A DNA stretch of 64,000 nt from Kitasatospora sp. SolWspMP-SS2h (lineage in GTDB: Bacteria; Actinomycetota; Actinomycetes; Streptomycetales; Streptomycetaceae). The stretch is from positions 186,001-250,000 of the forward strand of contig NZ_QLLT01000010.1 in assembly GCF_003259315.1 (NCBI RefSeq). Direction: 5' to 3'. Position numbers and translations under genes: made by a program. The notes under the pieces were generated by a model. The model did no database searches. It was not told where the DNA came from and saw nothing but the letters and a program-made list of their open reading frames with translations. Shown piece by piece: positions 60,142 to 64,000 of this stretch (the first letter of the stretch is position 1; each line of letters begins with the position of its first letter).

Positions 60142-61038
60142 TCAGTCGGTGGTGTAGGCGCCGGCGAGGATGTCGCCGAGCAGCGTCGGGCCGGTGGGCT
60201 GCCAGGAGAGCAGCTCGCGGGTCAGTTCGCTGGAGCCGGTCAGGGTCTGTCCGAAGAAGTGGCCGACGACGCCGAAGTGCTCCGCGGCGTCCGCGGGGTC
60301 GACGGCGACCACGGGCAGGTCGAGGGCCGTGCCGAGCGCCGCGGCGATCGCCTTGGTGGTGACGGCCTGTTCGGCGACGGCGTGCAGGCGGGTGCCGGCC
60401 GGGGCGTGTTCCAGGCCGAGGCGGATGAGCCGGGCCGCGTCGGTGACGTGGACGGCGGACCACTCGCTGGTGCCGTCCCCGAGGTAGCCGCTGACGCCGT
60501 GCTTGCGGGCGGCGGCGGTGAGCCAGTTGACGAAGCCCCAGTCGCCGCGTCCGTGCACGCTCGGGGCGAAGCGGACCGCGATCGGGCGGATGCCGCGCGC
60601 GGCGGCCTCCAGGGTGAGGTTCTCCGAGCCGCCGCGGTCGGCGCCGGGGCCGACCTCGGGCGAGGGGTCGGTCTCCAGCGCCGGGCGGCCGGTGACGAGG
60701 CCGGAGAGGCCGTTGGCGATCACGAACGGCTTCCCGGAGCCTTCGAGGCCGTCCAGGATCGCCTCCACGGCGGCCCGCTCGGCGCGGTCGGTGCCCGCCG
60801 GGTCGGACCAGTCGTGCTTGTTGGCCAGGTGCACCACCGCGTCGGCGGCGCTCGCGCCGGCCCGGAAGGAGTCGGGGTGGTCGAGGTCGCCCCGGTGGAC
60901 CTGGGCGCCCTTGGCCGCCAGCGCGGCCGCGGCCCGGTCGGAGCGGGCGAGCCCGAGGACCTGGTGGCCGGCGGCGAGCAGTTCGTCCACGGTGGCCGAG
61001 CCGATCCAGCCGGTGGAACCCGTCACGAAGACGCGCAT
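60142..61038 (-). CDS. NAD-dependent epimerase/dehydratase-family protein (atypical SDR)
   Basis: 298 residues from ATG 61038 with GAGGAG eight bases upstream. Rossmann start MRVFVTGSTGWIGSATVDELLAAGHQVLGLARSD. LDHPDSFRAGASAADAVVHLANKHD and FVIANGLSGLVTG follow. No clear Y-x-x-x-K is present, so it belongs to the atypical SDR group that often reduces or epimerises unusual metabolites. It is 29 bp from the MFS gene and divergent from the TetR gene, so all three minus-strand genes probably form one TetR-controlled operon. Confidence 0.88.
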   Translation of the reverse strand: MRVFVTGSTGWIGSATVDELLAAGHQVLGLARSDRAAAALAAKGAQVHRGDLDHPDSFRAGASAADAVVHLANKHDWSDPAGTDRAERAAVEAILDGLEGSGKPFVIANGLSGLVTGRPALETDPSPEVGPGADRGGSENLTLEAAARGIRPIAVRFAPSVHGRGDWGFVNWLTAAARKHGVSGYLGDGTSEWSAVHVTDAARLIRLGLEHAPAGTRLHAVAEQAVTTKAIAAALGTALDLPVVAVDPADAAEHFGVVGHFFGQTLTGSSELTRELLSWQPTGPTLLGDILAGAYTTD

Positions 61039-61266
61039 CGCGCGGTCTCCTCTCTGCCCTGTCGGGCACAGTGCCGGCGTCGCCGACAATTACTGTTCAC
61101 GATGCACCGAAACTAACAGATCCGGTGCACAGTGTCCATTAATAGGCGGACGCCGCGGCGGCCCCGACCCCCAACCGGGCTGCCGGGTAGGGCTTTTGCC
61201 ATATTTGTGGACATTCTGTCCCGTCACATACGATGGCCGGACCAGAGGTCCGGGAGAGGAGGCGAC
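61039..61266. promoter_or_regulatory. Divergent promoter region of the epimerase operon and tetR
   Basis: On the plus strand TTGTGG (61205-61210) and TACGAT (61229-61234) are 18 bp apart, a good tetR promoter. TGCACCG and CGGTGCA (61103-61109, 61123-61129) form an inverted repeat with a 13-bp spacer nearer the epimerase start. The DNA between 61080 and 61235 is clearly A+T-richer than its surroundings. Confidence 0.5.
61205..61234 (+). promoter_or_regulatory. Candidate promoter of the TetR gene
   Basis: -35 TTGTGG, 18-bp spacer, -10 TACGAT (fits TANNNT). Start expected near 61241, 26 bp ahead of the ATG, with GGAGG in between. Confidence 0.5.
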
Positions 61267-61845
61267 ATGGTCGGCGAACAGGGCAAGGTCGGTCGTCCGC
61301 GCAGCGAGCAGGCCCGGGCGGCCGTCCTGCACGCCGTCGACGACCTGGTGGTCGAGCTGGGCTACGGCGCGGTCACCCTCAAGGGCATCGCCGAACGCGC
61401 GGGCGTCTCCCGCCAGACCGTCTACCGCTGGTGGTCGACCAAGGCCGAGATCCTGCTGGAGGCCAGCGCGATCGACGCCCGCCAGGAACTGGACGTCCCC
61501 CCGCACGAGGACCCCGCCGCCGACCTCGCCGCCTACCTCGGGGCCCTGGTCGCCTTCCTGACCACCTCCGACGCGGGCGCCGCCTACCGGGCCCTGGTCG
61601 GCGAGGCCCAGCACGACACGGCCGTCCGCGACCTGCTGCGCGGCACCGACCCGATCGGTGCCAGCGCGGCGGCCGTCATCGACCGCGCCCTGCCCGGCGA
61701 CGCCCTGGCCGTCCCGATGCCGCAGGCCACCGCGCTGCTGGTCGGGCCGGTCTTCTTCTGGATCCTCAGCGGCCGCGAGCCGGACGCCCTGGACGCGGGC
61801 GCGCTGGCCGCCGACTTCCTCCGGCTGGCCGCCGCCCGCCGCTGA
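61267..61845 (+). CDS. TetR-family transcriptional repressor
   Basis: 192 residues from ATG 61267; GGAGAGGAGG lies just upstream (the frame extends to 61132 without a signal). HTH: VTLKGIAERAGVSRQTVYRWWSTKAEILLEA, residues ~37-67, typical of TetR. The C-terminal ligand domain (DLAAYLGALVAFLTTSDAGAAYRALVGEAQ) resembles the TetR_C_33-type group. Divergent from the epimerase/MFS/SIP genes, which it likely represses. Confidence 0.95.
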   Translation: MVGEQGKVGRPRSEQARAAVLHAVDDLVVELGYGAVTLKGIAERAGVSRQTVYRWWSTKAEILLEASAIDARQELDVPPHEDPAADLAAYLGALVAFLTTSDAGAAYRALVGEAQHDTAVRDLLRGTDPIGASAAAVIDRALPGDALAVPMPQATALLVGPVFFWILSGREPDALDAGALAADFLRLAAARR

Positions 61846-61868
61846 GCCCCGGGGCCGGTGACGGCCGA

Positions 61869-61893
61869 GCCCCCGTCCGGTCGGGACGGGGGC
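61869..61893. terminator. Perfect 10-bp hairpin after tetR
   Basis: GCCCCCGTCC and GGACGGGGGC flank GGTCG, 23 bp after the TetR stop. Confidence 0.7.
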
Positions 61894-61926
61894 GGGACGG
61901 GAGCCGGCGCCGGGGCGGGCCGGTCG

Positions 61927-62011
61927 GCGTCAGCCCTCGCGGGGCCGCGTCAGTCGTCGCGTCGCAGGGCCGCGTCAGTCCTCGCAGGGCCGCGTCAGCC
62001 CTCGCGGGGCC
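61927..62011. repeat. Four ~20-bp tandem repeats overlapping the stop of the downstream MFS gene
   Basis: Units start GCGTCAGYCSTCGC and end AGGGCC/GGGGCC: 61927-61946, 61947-61971 (with a 5-bp insertion), 61972-61991, 61992-62011. The last covers the TGA of the minus-strand gene at 61995. Confidence 0.75.
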
Positions 62012-63428
62012 GGAGGAAGGCGGTGGCCAGGACGCCGACCAGGACCAGGGCGGCGTTCACCAGGACGGCGAGGACGATGCCGTCCAGGACGGCCGGGACG
62101 GACGGGTCGTCGCCGGCTCGGGCGGCGACGACCGCGCTCATCACCGGGGCGCCCAGGGTGATGCCGATCTGCTGGGTCATGGTGGCCAGCCCGGTGGCCA
62201 GGCCCTGCTCGTGGTCGGGCAGGCCGGAGGTGGCGGTGACCATGAAGCCGACGATGACGAACATGTTGCCGACGCCGCCGACGAAGGTCGCCGCCAGCAG
62301 CAGCCACAGCGAGGACTGGCCCTGGCCGAGCAGCAGCAGGGCGGCGGTGGCCGCGGCCTGCACCAGGCCGCCGACCACCAGGGTGGCGCGGGTGCCCGCG
62401 GCGGCGATCAGGCGGGCGGCGGTGGCGCCGCCGAGCACGGTGCCCAGGCCCAGGACGCCGAAGGACAGGCCCGCCGCGAGCGCGGAGAAGTCCAGCACCT
62501 CCTGGAGGTAGAGGGTCAGCAGGAAGACCAGCGAGGTCTCGGTGAGGAAGGCGATCAGCCCGGCCAGGTTGCCCCAGACCACGCTGCGGCGGCGCAGGAC
62601 CGCCACCGGCACCAGCGGCGCCGGGGCGCGCCGTTCGACGGCATGGAAGACCAGCAGCAGGGCGGCGCCCAGGGCGAGCGCGCCCAGCGCGAGCGGGTCG
62701 CCCCAGCCGGCCAGCCCGGCCCGGGTCAGGCCGTACACCAGGGCGAGCAGGCCGAGGGTGACCGAGAGCGCGCCGGGCAGGTCGAGCCTCGGGCGGGCGT
62801 CCGGGCGGCTCTCCCGGATCACGCCGGGCGCGATCAGCAGCACCCCGAGCGCCACCGGCACGTTGACGAAGAACGCCCAGCGCCAGGACAGCAGGTCGGT
62901 GAGCACCCCGCCGAGGACCGCTCCGGCGGTGAACCCGGCCGACATCAGCGCGCCGTTGAGGCCCAGCGCCCGGTCGCGCAGCGGCCCCTCCGGGAAGGAG
63001 GTGGTGAGCAGCGCCAGCCCGGCCGGGGTGACCGCCGCGGTGGCCAGGCCCTGGGCGACCCGGGCGGCGATCAGCACCGCCGGTCCGATGGCCAGGCCGC
63101 CCACCAGCGAGGACGCCCCGAGCAGGGCCAGTCCGAGCAGGAACAGCCGCCGTCGGCCGAACAGGTCGGCGACCCGGCCGAACAGCAGGGTGAACCCGGC
63201 GGCGGAGAGCGCGAACGCCGTCCCGATCCACTGGAGGTCGCCCAGCGGGAAGCCGAGCCCGGCGCCGATCGCCGGGAGGGCCACGTTCAGGATCGAGAAG
63301 TCCACCGCCAGCATGAACTGGGCGACCAGCAGGACGACCAGGACGACGCGCTGACGGCTCGTCAATCTTCCTGTTTCGCTTGCCTGTTGCGGTGGTTCGA
63401 CTGTTCCGGTCGCTGCGGCCGTCGCCAT
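61995..63428 (-). CDS. MFS exporter, DHA2/EmrB type
   Basis: 477 residues from ATG 63428 with GGGAGG eight bases upstream. Fourteen membrane helices; the first is VVLVVLLVAQFMLAVDFSIL followed by NVALPAIGAGLG. Motif A is GRVADLFGRRRLFLLG. Further family segments are RVAQGLATAAVTPAGLALL and GAVLGGVLTDLLSWRWAFFVNVPVA. Probably a multidrug or metabolite exporter. Divergent from the MmyB-like regulator at 63575, which is its likely regulator. Its stop codon lies in a tandem repeat. Confidence 0.93.
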   Translation of the reverse strand: MATAAATGTVEPPQQASETGRLTSRQRVVLVVLLVAQFMLAVDFSILNVALPAIGAGLGFPLGDLQWIGTAFALSAAGFTLLFGRVADLFGRRRLFLLGLALLGASSLVGGLAIGPAVLIAARVAQGLATAAVTPAGLALLTTSFPEGPLRDRALGLNGALMSAGFTAGAVLGGVLTDLLSWRWAFFVNVPVALGVLLIAPGVIRESRPDARPRLDLPGALSVTLGLLALVYGLTRAGLAGWGDPLALGALALGAALLLVFHAVERRAPAPLVPVAVLRRRSVVWGNLAGLIAFLTETSLVFLLTLYLQEVLDFSALAAGLSFGVLGLGTVLGGATAARLIAAAGTRATLVVGGLVQAAATAALLLLGQGQSSLWLLLAATFVGGVGNMFVIVGFMVTATSGLPDHEQGLATGLATMTQQIGITLGAPVMSAVVAARAGDDPSVPAVLDGIVLAVLVNAALVLVGVLATAFLRPREG

Positions 63429-63574
63429 GGCGGGCCTCCCTCTCGTCGGGTTCGGCGTGACAGGAAGGAGCCTGCACCGGACCGGACGGCCCACCCAGGG
63501 CCCTGCGGAAGGTAGCACTCGCGGGGATACCCTGCGGCGGCCACCGGAGCGCCCGGCCCGGGCAGACTGGGGGC

Positions 63575-64000
63575 ATGGAGACATCGACCGCCCTCGGGGA
63601 TTTCCTGCGCAACCGGCGCGCCCGCCTGCGCCCCGAGGACGCGGGGCTGACCCCCTACCCCAACCGGCGCCGGGTGCCCGGGCTGCGCCGCGAGGAACTC
63701 GCCATGCTCGCCGGGGTCAGCGTCACCTACTACACCCGGCTCGAACAGGGCCACAGCGCCAACGCCTCCGACGGCGTCCTGGACGCGCTCGCCCGCGCCC
63801 TGCGGCTGACCGGCGACGAACGCGCCCACCTGTACGACCTGGCCCGCCCCGCCCGGGCCGGGCGCACCCCGCAGGACCGGCCCGCCAAGGTCCGGCCCGC
63901 CACCAGGCACCTGATCGACGCGATGCCGCAGGTGCCCGCCGTCGTCCTGGACCGGGGCAACGACGTGCTGGCCTGGAACGCCCTCGGCCACGCCCTGCTG
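63575..64000 (+). CDS. MmyB-like HTH transcriptional regulator, partial (C-terminus off the right edge)
   Basis: 142 residues visible from ATG 63575. HTH: VPGLRREELAMLAGVSVTYYTRLEQG (residues ~33-60), with GHSANASDGVLDALARAL after it. The beginning of the ligand domain reads VPAVVLDRGNDVLAWNALG. Same family as the 52517 gene, with a closely matching first half. 146 bp separate it from the divergent MFS gene, a typical regulator/exporter pair. The missing end is simply outside the window. Confidence 0.9.
   Translation, partial: METSTALGDFLRNRRARLRPEDAGLTPYPNRRRVPGLRREELAMLAGVSVTYYTRLEQGHSANASDGVLDALARALRLTGDERAHLYDLARPARAGRTPQDRPAKVRPATRHLIDAMPQVPAVVLDRGNDVLAWNALGHALL

Noticed and set aside
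1..64000. Insertion sequences, prophage, integrase or tRNA attachment site
   Set aside because: No transposase, integrase, phage structural motif or tRNA cloverleaf was recognised on either strand.

Overview
This window is very high-GC DNA with strong G/C preference at third codon positions, GTG as well as ATG starts, and a gene set typical of filamentous actinomycetes: SARP/AfsR-type regulator, SsgA-like sporulation protein, MmyB-type and DUF5753-type HTH regulators, ECF sigma factors, a CU044_5270-like membrane partner, calcium EF-hand protein, F420-type LLM oxidoreductase. Streptomyces or Kitasatospora (family Streptomycetaceae) is the best guess. I see no rRNA, tRNA, CRISPR array, insertion sequence or integrase.

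Left third (1-25.6 kb). A partial SARP/AfsR regulator runs off the left edge (minus strand). Beside it is the dominant feature, a minus-strand cassette of four type VII secretion (ESX/WXG100)-like substrate genes, read from 22532 down to 1439. In order they are a small WXG100-like protein, a Gly-rich PE_PGRS-like protein with a CpnT-type N-terminus, a repeat-bearing WXG protein, and a giant 5519-residue protein. The giant combines a CpnT-like N-terminal domain, three papain-like Tox-PL (glutamine deamidase) copies (the third with Ser in place of the catalytic Cys), a CNF-like Cys/His module, an OTU-like cysteine protease, nuclear-localisation-like basic clusters and about six copies of an unrecognised ~270-residue repeat. 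No secretion machinery and no obvious immunity gene lie in the window. A 712-residue WD40 protein and a GNAT acetyltransferase lie upstream of the cassette.

Middle (25.9-47.1 kb). This part has mixed metabolic and regulatory genes: LysR with a divergent metallo-beta-lactamase-fold hydrolase, a CurA-like reductase, a SNF2 helicase, an MFS exporter, a truncated HTH regulator, GAPDH with an N-terminal extension, an EF-hand protein and an IDH-like/isochorismatase-like/methyltransferase operon that may include an 18-residue leader peptide. Then come a sigma factor with a membrane partner, a PIG-L deacetylase, a DUF4034-like protein, a SsgA-like protein coupled to a small Pro-rich protein, a TPR regulator and a thioesterase pair. 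The GAPDH promoter carries three inverted repeats, one of them an exact GTGA-N6-TCAC.

Right third (47.4-64 kb). Here are a P-loop NTPase fused to a propeller-like C-terminus, a SigJ/ECF41-like sigma factor, an LLM oxidoreductase divergent from an MmyB-like regulator, a FUSC-family membrane protein, HtpG, RNase HI with a C-terminal zinc-ribbon-like tail, and a siderophore-interacting protein/MFS/epimerase group divergent from a TetR regulator. A second MFS exporter diverges from another MmyB-like regulator that is cut by the right edge.

A recurring feature across the window is short, strictly periodic intergenic tandem DNA (8, 15, 16, 18 and ~20 bp periods), often touching a stop codon. The clearest array is 19 units of 8 bp filling 58357-58508.
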